From assembly GCA_965203505.1 (NCBI GenBank), contig OZ241880.1:1674001-1738000 (forward strand): a stretch of DNA of 64,000 nt, written 5' to 3'. This stretch comes from Bin127 sp965203505 (GTDB taxonomy: Bacteria > Chloroflexota > Dehalococcoidia > Lucifugimonadales > Lucifugimonadaceae). Position numbers and translations under genes: made by a program. The stretch's first letter is position 1; each line of letters starts with the position of its first letter. The notes under the pieces were generated by a model. The model saw only the letters and a list, made by a program, of their open reading frames with translations. It was not told the origin of the DNA and ran no database searches. This document shows positions 7,446 through 15,346 of this stretch, in pieces.

Positions 7446-9544
7446 GCGATCGACGGTGCCGCTGATGTCTGGATCGACTGTTCCGGGGCCGAGGGCATGA
7501 CGGTGAATTGCTCTTCGTATAGCCGGCGGTAAAGGTCGGATTCGCTGATTAGTTCTTCGTGCGGGCCGCGGGCTCGGATCTGTCCACCCTCGATGACCAA
7601 GATCTGGTTTGCGGCGATAACGGTTGAAAGTCGGTGAGCGATTGCGATCGTGGTTCGCCCTTCGCGGAGACGGGCGATCGCTTCGCGTATCAGTCGTTCG
7701 GACAAAGTATCCAGTGCGCTTGTGGCTTCGTCTAGCAGCAGGATACGAGGGTCTGCGAGTATGACGCGGGCGATTGCCAATCTTTGTCTCTCGCCGCCTG
7801 AAAGGCGGTAGCCGTGCTCTCCGACAATTGAGTCGTATCCTTCTGGCATCGCAGCTATCGTGTCGTGGATCTGCGCCGCTTTGCTCGCTTCGATCAGCTC
7901 ATTTTCCGATGCAGATGGTCGCCCGTAGAGGAGGTTCTCCCGCACAGACGCGTGGAATAGGAACGGGTTTTGCGAAACCACGCCGACCAGTTGCGTCAGA
8001 TTATCGTGCGTGATGTCTTTGATGTTGACGCCGTCGATGCGGACCGCCCCGAAGTCTGCGTCGTAGAGACGCGAAGCGAGGTATCCGATGGTCGTTTTGC
8101 CGGAACCGCTTGGGCCGACGAGTGCGGTGAGTTCTCCGGCTTCGGCAGTAAAGGAGATGTTCGACAAAGAGAACGGTTCGTCGGCGACTTCTTGTCCGTT
8201 TTCCTCTGCGCGTGATCCAGAAATCGTAAGCGACGATTGACCGGCCGCGTTGCCCACCCGCATTGCGATCGGAGGCTGAGCAGGCACATCCGGCATCATC
8301 TGTCCATCGACGCCGGCAGATCCTGGTGGCGTGCCGCCCCCGAAACCGCCGGCAGGGCGTTGATGCGCTTGTGCTCGGTGTCGGGCGTCGATACGTTCAA
8401 GCTCCGATTCACGGTAGGCGAAGGATACGTTGTCGAATTCGACTTGGCCTTTTGCAGTCGCCGGGTCCAATTTGATCGGGTTGACCGGATCCACGATTGT
8501 CGGCTTGATGTCCATGTACTCGAAGATCCGTTCGAACAGCGCCAACGAACCGGATATTTCGACGCCGCGCTGCAGAAGGTTCGCCATGGGGAAGAGCAGT
8601 CGAGCTTGGATAGTCGTGAATGCGACGATATCGCCCAAGGTCACGCGATCGCTTCCATCGATGATGAAAATGCCGCCGACTAGCCAGATGAAAGCTGGTG
8701 CCATGGTGAAGAATGCCTGCACCACGATGAAGAAGCCGCGACCAGTCATGTATTGTCTGATCGAAACGTCGGTCAGCTTGGTGTTTGTGTCTTGGAATTC
8801 GCGGAGTTGCTCGGCTTCGCGTCCAAAAGTTTTCGCAACTATCACACCGGATACGAACAGGGTTTCGCCGGTTTTGGCGGTCAGATCTGCCAGCGTTCTC
8901 TGCATCTGACGGGTCAGGCGACGCCTTCGAGCGCCGACGACACGGGAGAGATACGCGAATATCGGCATGGTGCAGACTGCGACGATCGTCAACTCCCACG
9001 AAAGTATGAGCATTGCCACGAGTGCTGCTGCAACAACCGTCACGCTCGAAAGAATGTTGACAACAGTGTCGGTCAGCACCAGTTGCGTGCTCGAAACATC
9101 GTTGGCCAAGCGTGACTGAATGTCGCCTGTCTTGGTCGATGAGAAGAAGGAGATCGGTTGTTTGAGGAGATGGTTGTATACGGTGTGCCGCATATCCTCC
9201 ATCACCTTGAACCCAACCGAGGCGTTGAGTCTCGATTGGACCAGGTTCAGCACCCCCGCGATTCCTGCTGCCGCAACCATGCCGACAATCAGCCAAATCA
9301 GTAGGTTCATGTTTTGTTGAGGCAACGCATCGTCGATGACGCGTTGGATGAGCAGCGGCGTGACCACCCCCAAGGCGGCGGTCACCAACACTAGCAATGC
9401 GACGATCGTTAGGCTCAACTGATAGTCGGCATACAGACCGACGACTCTTCGAAGCGTTTTGCGAGGGATGGGACGACGAGGCGTTTCTTCAAGCATCGGG
9501 CCCGCTGGACCTAAACCGGGGCCGCCCATGCCGCCAGATCTCAT
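7442..9544 (-). CDS. ABC exporter, fused permease and ATPase (MsbA/LmrA type)
   Basis: Half-transporter of 700 residues exporting a lipid, drug or peptide. After a Gly/Pro-rich N-terminus come six membrane spans (about residues 40-330). In the ATPase domain the A-loop Tyr is in FAYRES (377), Walker A GPSGSGKTT at 477-485, the signature LSGGERQR at 581, Walker B ILLLDEATSA at 601-610 and the switch His in IAHRLSTV. Between the A-loop and the second strand there is a 75-residue Gly/Pro/Gln/Ala-rich insertion (about 381-456) that ordinary members lack. A single gene, so it probably forms a homodimer. GGAGG lies six bases before the ATG. Confidence 0.92.
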   Translation of the reverse strand: MRSGGMGGPGLGPAGPMLEETPRRPIPRKTLRRVVGLYADYQLSLTIVALLVLVTAALGVVTPLLIQRVIDDALPQQNMNLLIWLIVGMVAAAGIAGVLNLVQSRLNASVGFKVMEDMRHTVYNHLLKQPISFFSSTKTGDIQSRLANDVSSTQLVLTDTVVNILSSVTVVAAALVAMLILSWELTIVAVCTMPIFAYLSRVVGARRRRLTRQMQRTLADLTAKTGETLFVSGVIVAKTFGREAEQLREFQDTNTKLTDVSIRQYMTGRGFFIVVQAFFTMAPAFIWLVGGIFIIDGSDRVTLGDIVAFTTIQARLLFPMANLLQRGVEISGSLALFERIFEYMDIKPTIVDPVNPIKLDPATAKGQVEFDNVSFAYRESELERIDARHRAQAHQRPAGGFGGGTPPGSAGVDGQMMPDVPAQPPIAMRVGNAAGQSSLTISGSRAEENGQEVADEPFSLSNISFTAEAGELTALVGPSGSGKTTIGYLASRLYDADFGAVRIDGVNIKDITHDNLTQLVGVVSQNPFLFHASVRENLLYGRPSASENELIEASKAAQIHDTIAAMPEGYDSIVGEHGYRLSGGERQRLAIARVILADPRILLLDEATSALDTLSERLIREAIARLREGRTTIAIAHRLSTVIAANQILVIEGGQIRARGPHEELISESDLYRRLYEEQFTVMPSAPEQSIQTSAAPSIA

Positions 9545-9659
9545 ATGTGCCTCCGATGATGCGGAATTGAAAGTCTTCGAGGGTTGAAGGAATGTTAAAG
9601 CAACGTCAATCGCGAATCGTCAACGTCAAACTTTTGGGTCGATTGAAGCACCGCTGAGG

Positions 9660-9673
9660 TGGTAGCCCGTAGG
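9660..9673. repeat. Extra copy of tRNA-Glu 3' end (att-like), distal
   Basis: The 14 bases TGGTAGCCCGTAGG are identical to the CCA end, discriminator and acceptor strand of the tRNA-Glu gene at 10693-10768, in the same orientation. Duplicated tRNA 3' ends are the usual footprint of tyrosine-recombinase integration. This is the outermost of three copies and would mark the far boundary of an inserted cassette of about 1 kb. Confidence 0.55.
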
Positions 9674-9749
9674 CGTTTCAATCGCTGGTAGGCGGAGCGA
9701 TAGACGTAGAGAAAGCCGCAGGTCTAGCGGGATTGATGGAGTCGGATTA

Positions 9750-9887
9750 GTGGCGGTCATGACAGATGCCGAATTGCTGGCTGCGATAGCGGATCGATTT
9801 CCAGACAACACCTCCGAAGAAATCACTCCCCAAGACCTGCGAGAGTTCCTGACCGACCTCATCGAGACGCTGTTCGACGGCGTCTAG
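9750..9887 (+). CDS. Small phage-like protein (45 aa)
   Basis: Short open frame starting GTG at 9750 with GGAG eight bases upstream (an ATG at 9759 is the alternative). The product reads ...DRFPDNTSEEITPQDLREF and then LTDLIETLFDGV. From memory, short proteins with the pattern DNTxxxITxxDLRxxLxDLxDSLF are frequent next to tail-fibre genes of tailed phages; that resemblance is the only clue to function. It lies inside the segment bracketed by tRNA-Glu 3'-end copies, which fits a phage origin. No integrase is visible nearby. Confidence 0.5.
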   Translation: MAVMTDAELLAAIADRFPDNTSEEITPQDLREFLTDLIETLFDGV

Positions 9888-9927
9888 CGGTAACCACGGA
9901 CGGCGAGTAGAAGATGCGTCGCGAGGG

Positions 9928-10191
9928 TTAGGCTCCGCGTCGTCGAGCCTGACCGGAGCGACTAGGAGTTACAGCGACTCCGCTCACTCTAGGAGATTGA
10001 CGGTTCTGGTTGCGAATAGCGCGCAGGATCTCTTTTTGACCTGATTCGAGGTTGTTGAGCGATTCGTTGGTCTTGTATTGAGCCGTCTCGATGTTGGTCA
10101 AACGATCCTCGACATCACCAAGACGATTCTCTATACGTTTCTGTCCATCTTCGAGGTTTTGGAGTCTGGTCATATTGTCATCCACCGTCAT
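9928..10191 (-). CDS. Small coiled-coil protein (87 aa)
   Basis: Predicted to be almost wholly coiled coil for its first 60 residues, with hydrophobic heptads in MTRLQNLEDGQKRIENRL and DVEDRLTNIETAQY, then a basic, disordered tail ending RRRGA. Resembles the small trimeric or dimeric coiled coils found in phage and mobile-element genomes; no enzyme motif is present. It is third in a short leftward run after the 70-residue coiled-coil gene and the 26-residue CxxC gene. No clear ribosome binding site precedes its ATG. Confidence 0.5.
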   Translation of the reverse strand: MTVDDNMTRLQNLEDGQKRIENRLGDVEDRLTNIETAQYKTNESLNNLESGQKEILRAIRNQNRQSPRVSGVAVTPSRSGQARRRGA

Positions 10192-10241
10192 CGTCGTAAT
10201 GGTAACGGCTTGGATTTGAGATTGTCAACGACGCTAATCAA

Positions 10242-10322
10242 CTATTGACCGCACGGGTAGCAGCGGTCGTAGAGCGCCTCGTCGTATTGCCGACCGGAGG
10301 TGCAATGCGTGCAGATAGCCAT
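10242..10322 (-). CDS. 26-residue double-CxxC micro-protein
   Basis: A short open frame encoding MAICTHCTSGRQYD followed by EALYDRCYPCGQ. Two CxxC knuckles 15 residues apart make a plausible zinc ribbon. AAGGA lies seven to eight bases before the ATG, inside the end of the upstream 70-residue gene, whose stop is only four bases away, so translational coupling is likely. The short length alone would be weak evidence; the ribosome binding site, the tight packing and the paired Cys motifs support it. Confidence 0.5.
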   Translation of the reverse strand: MAICTHCTSGRQYDEALYDRCYPCGQ

Positions 10323-10326
10323 ATCG

Positions 10327-10539
10327 TCAATCCTTGAGCGTCATTGTCGTATCGAGTTGTGTGATCGACGAATCGATCAGGGTAAGGCTCGTGTCGATGA
10401 GGGAAAGGCTTGTATCGAGACCGTTGATGCTCGAATCAATTGTGTCGAGTTTGGAGCCGACCTCGCTGTCGAGCTTTGAGTTGATCTCTTCGAGTTCCGC
10501 GAGTATTGCTTCCAAAAGCTCCAATTGCCTATCTGACAT
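10327..10539 (-). CDS. Small coiled-coil protein with Leu-Asp repeats (70 aa)
   Basis: First gene of a leftward micro-operon, preceded by a strong ribosome binding site (AAGGAGG). The product is a continuous amphipathic helix: MSDRQLELLEAILAELEEI, then a run of short repeats of the type LDTSLSLIDTSLTLIDSS with a hydrophobic residue every three to four positions. This suggests an extended coiled coil. No catalytic motif. The gene lies between two copies of the tRNA-Glu 3' end, so it is probably cargo of a former integrative element. Confidence 0.55.
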   Translation of the reverse strand: MSDRQLELLEAILAELEEINSKLDSEVGSKLDTIDSSINGLDTSLSLIDTSLTLIDSSITQLDTTMTLKD

Positions 10540-10578
10540 TCCCCCTCCTTCGTGGGACTCGCTTAAATCCCCGAATGG

Positions 10579-10593
10579 ATGGTAGCCCGTAGG
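10579..10593. repeat. Extra copy of tRNA-Glu 3' end (att-like), proximal
   Basis: The 15 bases ATGGTAGCCCGTAGG match 10692-10706, the 3' end of tRNA-Glu plus one flanking base, in the same orientation. The 98 bases between this copy and the tRNA hold no gene. On the minus strand they contain two related motifs, GTGTGGGAAA and GTGTGGTAAA, spaced like integrase arm sites (inference), and inverted TTAAATCC motifs lie around the copy. Confidence 0.55.
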
Positions 10594-10692
10594 ATCGTTG
10601 AACCGTTACGCCGTTTTTACCACACTTTCGATGCCATTTCCCACACTTTTTTGACGGATTTCAGACGGGATTTAAGTTCAAATCATGGGTTA

Positions 10693-10768
10693 TGGTAGCC
10701 CGTAGGGGAGTCGAACCCCTGTTTCAGCCTTGAGAGGGCCGTGTCCTGGGCCACTAGACGAACGGGCC
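10693..10768 (-). tRNA. tRNA-Glu (anticodon CTC)
   Basis: A complete 76-base cloverleaf including encoded CCA. The acceptor stem is GGCCCGT paired with ACGGGCT (the first pair is G-U), the anticodon stem-loop is CGGCC-CTCTCAA-GGCTG with anticodon CTC, and the T arm holds GGTTCGACTCC. It reads the Glu codon GAG. It lies 49 bases downstream of tRNA-Gln on the same strand, so both probably come from one transcript. Its 3' end recurs twice downstream as att-like repeats. Confidence 0.95.
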
Positions 10769-10817
10769 ACCGTAATGGTGCGAGGACGTTGCTCAACGCA
10801 ACGTTCTCCAAAATGGT

Positions 10818-10891
10818 TGGCTGCCGATGCAGGATTCGAACCCGCGCTCCCAGATCCAGAGTCTGGTGTCCTACCACTAGACGAATCGGCA
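10818..10891 (-). tRNA. tRNA-Gln (anticodon CTG)
   Basis: A 74-base cloverleaf with encoded CCA: acceptor TGCCGAT paired with ATCGGCA, discriminator G, anticodon arm CCAGA-CTCTGGA-TCTGG with anticodon CTG, T arm GGTTCGAATCC. The U1-A72 pair and G73 are typical of tRNA-Gln. It decodes CAG. First of a two-tRNA unit with tRNA-Glu. Confidence 0.95.
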
Positions 10892-11239
10892 ACGGCTCGC
10901 TATCAAAAATATAACAGATGCTGACAATTCACCTCCATGTGGTGCGTCCGGCGAAGCCGCGTCTTTTGCAGAATCGGTGGCGATTCGGCGCGATGGTATG
11001 CCTCGATGCAGGCGTGAATCCACATGCATGTGACGATCCTCGATTGCCTCTTTTTATCAGCGTGTTTCCCGACGGAACCAACTTAAGATCAACGTCCACA
11101 TTTCGCTTCGCCAGCGTCGATTCTGGTGTAAACTTCCGACATCGTCGCGCGTGTTTGAGACTCGCGACTTACGATATTTGACGGATGCACGGCGTCCGTT
11201 CAGAAATCAAGGTCAATCCAACAACAGGAGGTTATTGAC
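10892..11239. other. Intergenic leader before the ABC importer
   Basis: About 350 bases without a supported gene. It must hold the promoter of the divergent importer operon and that of the tRNA pair. A TTGACG box is present at 11178, but no convincing -10 box follows at the standard distance. An open frame of 87 codons at 10918 has no ribosome binding site and an odd composition, so I do not call it. Confidence 0.4.
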
Positions 11240-13159
11240 TTGAGATCGCGAATCAAACCGAGGTATTTGCTCTACGCGTTCGCGGCTTTAGTGGCCGTTA
11301 CAGCTTGGGCATGTGCTGGAGATCCCGAAACTGTCGTCGTCAGGGAGACGGTGGTTGTCGAGGTCGAAAAGGAAGTGCAGGTGGAGGTTGAGAAACAGGT
11401 AACCGTCGAGGTCGAGAAGGTGGTTGAGGTAGAAAAGGTGGTCGAGGTTGAGAAGGTAGTCGAGGTTATGGTGGAGAAGGAAGAAGCTGCTCCCACCGCG
11501 ACGCCTGAACCCGTTAGCCAAGAGTTACCCGAACCCGAATCTCCCGTCGGCACATTGGTGATGATCCCAGAAGGCGTTGCTCCCGGTGTCGGTATCAACA
11601 GGTCACAAGCACCCGAGTCGTTGATGTACTGGGGTGTGAGTGAGCAACTGTTCCGTCCCAACGACGACGGAACGTTGGTTGGCCCATGGCTAGCAGAAAG
11701 CTGGGAAATCGCTCCCGATGGATCGCAAGCAACTGTCATTATCCGCAGTGGCGTCGAATTCCACGATGGATGGGGCGAACTGACGGCTCACGACTTTGCG
11801 TGGAGCTTGAACGACACCAACGGTGCTATCACCCCCGAGAGTATTCACGGGCAGGCTGGTGACTTCGCTGCATTTATGGATGAAGCAGAGGCGACGGATG
11901 ACCGCACTCTGATTCTGAATTTCAACGCACCTGAACCCAGATGGACTACGTTGTTGTTTAACCAAGCTGGGGACGCGTTCGGGGTCTTCTCCAAGAAGAT
12001 CTACGACGAGATGGGCGCCGACTGGATGCGTGAGAACATCATCGGTACCGGTCCATACACGGTGCAAGAATGGCGTCAGTCTGACAGCGCGACATTGATT
12101 GCGCAAGAATCCCACTGGGACAAAGCTCCTGAAGTTGGAACCTTGCGACTGATCGATGTTCCGGAGACCGTAGCCCGAATCTCGGCACTGCGATCTGGAG
12201 GGGCCGATTGGGCGGTTTTGCCAGTTCGTGAGATGAAAGACCTTACCCGTGACGGATTTGGGGTATTGACTACTGGTCGTCAGAGCGGTGTGCCGCTCAA
12301 CATGGCCGGCAACTACTGGGAATCTACCGCCGTCAAGACTGGTGAAGAGATTACTCACGTGACATTCGTGCATGACATTCCTTGGATTGGTAATCCCCAC
12401 AAGCCGGACGATGGCAACAACCCTGACGGCATTGACGACATGGAGCAGGCACGATTGGTCCGCTGGGCGATCGCTTTGTCGATTAACCGACCTCTAGTCA
12501 ACGAATCGCTCTATGGCGGCAACGCCTCTGAGTACCACGTCGGAATGTTCCACGTGAACAACGTCGACTGGAACGACAAATGGAACGTCCCATACGACCC
12601 AGCATTGGCCAACGACTATCTCGATCAAGCCGGTTACGCGAAAAACGACGATGGCGTTCGGTTCGCGATGCCCATATACGCCTTCACATCGGTGCGCGAC
12701 TGGGCGGAGATCGCGGACACCGCTGCCGGTTTCATCAACCAACTCGGTATCGAGACCAACATCGTGAAGGTCGCATACTCGATAGTTAGGCCAAGCTTGG
12801 TTGCTAGGAGCACAACCACACCCGCAACCCAATGGTGCAGGTCAGACCTTTGGAAACCGTATGACTGGGTGACGGGTGAAGAAGAGACTAGCCTTACTCG
12901 TGGAGGATTTGGTTGCCACATGGAGATACCGTTCATTCTGGAAACGGTTCAGAAAGTGGCGGCGGAACCCGACCCGATCAAGCGAACTCAGTACAACGTA
13001 GCCATGGCAGATTACCTGCACGAGCAAGCGTTGAAGATTGGAATCATCGCGCTGCCATTCGTTTCGGCGTACAACCCGAACTCGATCGCAGAATGGCCGA
13101 TGCGTCCAGGTCCACAAGCGCCACACACCTCGCCTGAGCTAATCGTTCCGGCTAGGTAG
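11240..13159 (+). CDS. Peptide/nickel-type ABC transporter substrate-binding lipoprotein
   Basis: Extracytoplasmic binding protein of the SBP_bac_5 (DppA/OppA) family, 639 residues. The start is TTG with an excellent GGAGG about nine bases upstream. The signal peptide ends TAWACAG with the lipidated Cys near 25. A stalk of about 45 residues made of Val-Glu-Lys repeats follows, a habit of Chloroflexota binding proteins. The family core starts around residue 95: SEQLFRPNDDGTLVGPWLAE, then the classic WTFxLRxGVxFHDG-like segment here IIRSGVEFHDGW, and a late ALSINRPLVNESLY segment. Ligand is not predictable. Two permease genes follow after a strong hairpin; no ATPase gene is in the operon. Confidence 0.92.
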   Translation: MRSRIKPRYLLYAFAALVAVTAWACAGDPETVVVRETVVVEVEKEVQVEVEKQVTVEVEKVVEVEKVVEVEKVVEVMVEKEEAAPTATPEPVSQELPEPESPVGTLVMIPEGVAPGVGINRSQAPESLMYWGVSEQLFRPNDDGTLVGPWLAESWEIAPDGSQATVIIRSGVEFHDGWGELTAHDFAWSLNDTNGAITPESIHGQAGDFAAFMDEAEATDDRTLILNFNAPEPRWTTLLFNQAGDAFGVFSKKIYDEMGADWMRENIIGTGPYTVQEWRQSDSATLIAQESHWDKAPEVGTLRLIDVPETVARISALRSGGADWAVLPVREMKDLTRDGFGVLTTGRQSGVPLNMAGNYWESTAVKTGEEITHVTFVHDIPWIGNPHKPDDGNNPDGIDDMEQARLVRWAIALSINRPLVNESLYGGNASEYHVGMFHVNNVDWNDKWNVPYDPALANDYLDQAGYAKNDDGVRFAMPIYAFTSVRDWAEIADTAAGFINQLGIETNIVKVAYSIVRPSLVARSTTTPATQWCRSDLWKPYDWVTGEEETSLTRGGFGCHMEIPFILETVQKVAAEPDPIKRTQYNVAMADYLHEQALKIGIIALPFVSAYNPNSIAEWPMRPGPQAPHTSPELIVPAR

Positions 13160-13171
13160 GAGAACGACAAT

Positions 13172-13215
13172 GGAATCGCCTCGGACCCCAAGAATCCGGG
13201 TTCCGAGGCGATTCC
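13172..13215 (+). promoter_or_regulatory. Strong intercistronic hairpin between binding protein and permeases
   Basis: A 14-base perfect inverted repeat (GGAATCGCCTCGGA at 13172-13185 and its complement at 13202-13215) with an inner CCC/GGG extension, 12 bases after the binding-protein stop. No U-tract follows. It probably protects the 3' end of the binding-protein message or partly terminates, giving more binding protein than permease. Confidence 0.65.
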
Positions 13216-13312
13216 TGGTTCGTCGATCCGCGGGTGAACGGATCTTCATCGTGGTTCGGCATATCGGACGCGAAGACATCGCTTCGAGACATCATCCACA
13301 CGGGTCCAATCG

Positions 13313-14266
13313 GTGCGTAAATTCCTCATAAGACGATTTTTCGCAGGTATTCTATCGGTGCTTGCGGCGACTGCAATCGTCTTTGGGTTGTCTCGAGCGG
13401 CAGGCGACCCGTTGCTCTTGTACGCCAAGCCCGGCGGCTACGGAGTCACCCCCGAACAGGAACAAGCGTTAAAGGAAAAACTCCGTCTTGATCGTCCCTT
13501 GGTGATCCAGTACCTCTTGTGGTTGACGGACCTGTTGCGTGGAGACTTCGGAAAGACGTTACTCGCGGAACAGCAGGTTACCAAAGTCGTCGGGGAGAAA
13601 ATGGGCGCTACCGTGCAGCTGGCGGTTGCGTCTTGGGTACTGGCTACCATCATGGGGGTCCCGTTAGGCGTGTTATCGGCCGTACTGCGGGGGAGCGTTT
13701 GGGATTACGCTGGGCGCGCCTACGCTTTGATCGGTCAATCGTTGCCGACGTTTTGGTTGGGATTGATGCTGATCCTGATATTCAACAAACGTCTCGACTG
13801 GTTGCCGTTCGGAACACGCGGTACCGCAGATGTGTTTTTCTTCTCTTGGGAGAACTTGAAGTACTTCGTCCTGCCTTCATTCGCAGTCGCTTGGGGAGCT
13901 GCGGCCGTCTATTTGAGGTTGACGCGGTCCGCGATGTTGGAAGTCTTAGACTCCGAATTTGTGAAGTTGGCGCGATCTAAAGGCGTCGGTGGCACGAAGA
14001 TCATCTGGAAGCACGCGTTCCGCAATGCACTCATTCCACCGTTGACGGTCTCGTCTCTGATGATGGCGGGTCTGATAACTGGCAGTGTTGTGGTGGAAGC
14101 AGTTTTTTCTTGGCCCGGTCTCGGAAGGCTTGCGGTTCAAGCGGTGCAAGACAACGATTTCCCGATACTTACGGCGACCGTCCTATTCTTCGCCGTCGTC
14201 TTTGTGACAGTGAATTTCATTACCGATGTGCTCTATGCATTGATCGACCCTAGGATCCGTTACTAA
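13313..14266 (+). CDS. ABC transporter permease, DppB type
   Basis: Inner-membrane permease of 317 residues with six predicted spans. It starts at GTG with the typical N-terminus RKFLIRRFFAGI and an early RAAGDP motif. The conserved cytoplasmic loop for ATPase contact is clear: SEFVKLARSKGVGGTKI followed by WKHAFRNALIPPLTV (EAA motif). It ends IDPRIRY as in DppB-like proteins. It pairs with the DppC-like gene 21 bases downstream. Separated from the binding protein by about 150 bases containing a strong hairpin. Confidence 0.92.
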   Translation: MRKFLIRRFFAGILSVLAATAIVFGLSRAAGDPLLLYAKPGGYGVTPEQEQALKEKLRLDRPLVIQYLLWLTDLLRGDFGKTLLAEQQVTKVVGEKMGATVQLAVASWVLATIMGVPLGVLSAVLRGSVWDYAGRAYALIGQSLPTFWLGLMLILIFNKRLDWLPFGTRGTADVFFFSWENLKYFVLPSFAVAWGAAAVYLRLTRSAMLEVLDSEFVKLARSKGVGGTKIIWKHAFRNALIPPLTVSSLMMAGLITGSVVVEAVFSWPGLGRLAVQAVQDNDFPILTATVLFFAVVFVTVNFITDVLYALIDPRIRY

Positions 14267-14287
14267 TACAGCTCGCTAACTACCACC

Positions 14288-15289
14288 ATGGCAACTGAAA
14301 CAACAGTAAGGGATTCGGGAGCGTTGGACGCCGCTGCGGCGCCGACAACCCAAGGTCTCAAAATAACGCCGAGCTATCTTTGGTACATTTTGCGACGCTG
14401 GCCGATTATTCCAGGTCTGATCATGGTCGTGTTGGTCATCTCTGGAGTGTTCGCGGACCAGCTAGCACCGTACGATGAGATCGAGCAGGACATACGGTTC
14501 CGAAATGCGCCGCCCCGAATCTTCGGTTGGAACTCAGATTATTGGTCCACCCAAGATTTCTCTCAAGCAATGTTCCGCGCCGAAGGTAGCGAGGGTAAAG
14601 ATCCGAGCAATCGCTTCCTACTTGGAGGTGATCACGTGGGCAGAGATGTGTTGAGCCGCGTAATCCACGGTGCTCGGATTTCGCTGGTGGTCACTTCTGT
14701 CGCTTTATTCTCGGGCTTGATTCTTGGGGTGGCTATCGGCATCATCTCAGGTTACTACGGCGGAATAGTCGACGAGTTTTTGATGAGGATGGTCGACGTG
14801 TGGTACTCGGTGCCATTCCTCTTGCTTGCGATGGTTGCCGTGATCATCTTCGAAGCGAGTCTGAATCTGATCATCGTCCTTTTGATTCTTCTCGCTTGGA
14901 GCGGATACGTGCGAAATCTGCGCGGCGAAGTTTTGAGCCTCAAGCAGCGCGATTTCGTCGCTTCAGCTCGCGTTGCAGGTGCTTCAACATTCCGGATTAT
15001 CTTCAGGCACTTGTTACCCGGTTTGATCAACACGATTTTCGTGATTGCTAGTTTGAGAGTGGGGCAGCTAATCTTGGCCGAAGCCTCGCTAAGTTTCTTG
15101 GGTGCTGGCATCCCTGGTCCGACGCCGGCGTGGGGAGTGTTGATTGCAGAGGGGCGGGAGTACGTTGAGTCCGCCTGGTGGCAGACGGTGTTTCCCGGAA
15201 CAGCGATTTTCCTTGTGGTGCTCGCTTTTAACTTCTTGGGCGATTGGGTGAGGGACCGGCTAGATCCGCGTCTGCGTCAATTGGACTGA
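14288..15289 (+). CDS. ABC transporter permease, DppC type
   Basis: Second permease subunit, 333 residues. A cytoplasmic N-terminus of about 40 residues precedes the first span. The family marks are GGDHVGRDVLSRVIHGARISL, the EAA loop KQRDFVASARVAGASTFRI with HLLPGLINTI, and the C-terminal GDWVRDRLDPRLR. Family members pair with a DppB-like subunit and two ATPases (DppD/DppF). No ATPase lies downstream: the next gene is on the opposite strand. The complex must borrow ATPases encoded elsewhere, or they were lost (inference). Confidence 0.92.
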   Translation: MATETTVRDSGALDAAAAPTTQGLKITPSYLWYILRRWPIIPGLIMVVLVISGVFADQLAPYDEIEQDIRFRNAPPRIFGWNSDYWSTQDFSQAMFRAEGSEGKDPSNRFLLGGDHVGRDVLSRVIHGARISLVVTSVALFSGLILGVAIGIISGYYGGIVDEFLMRMVDVWYSVPFLLLAMVAVIIFEASLNLIIVLLILLAWSGYVRNLRGEVLSLKQRDFVASARVAGASTFRIIFRHLLPGLINTIFVIASLRVGQLILAEASLSFLGAGIPGPTPAWGVLIAEGREYVESAWWQTVFPGTAIFLVVLAFNFLGDWVRDRLDPRLRQLD

Positions 15290-15346
15290 GATCCGAAGAG
15301 ATCGGAATTCGCTCGAACCGTCAGCGGTCGAACCATTTTGAGGGCT

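Noticed and set aside
10918..11181. 87-codon open frame upstream of the importer
   Set aside because: No ribosome binding site, no family resemblance, and it overlaps the expected promoter region.
11340..11490. Short direct repeats in DNA resembling a repeat array
   Set aside because: They encode the Val-Glu-Lys stalk of the binding protein in frame; no spacers, so not CRISPR.
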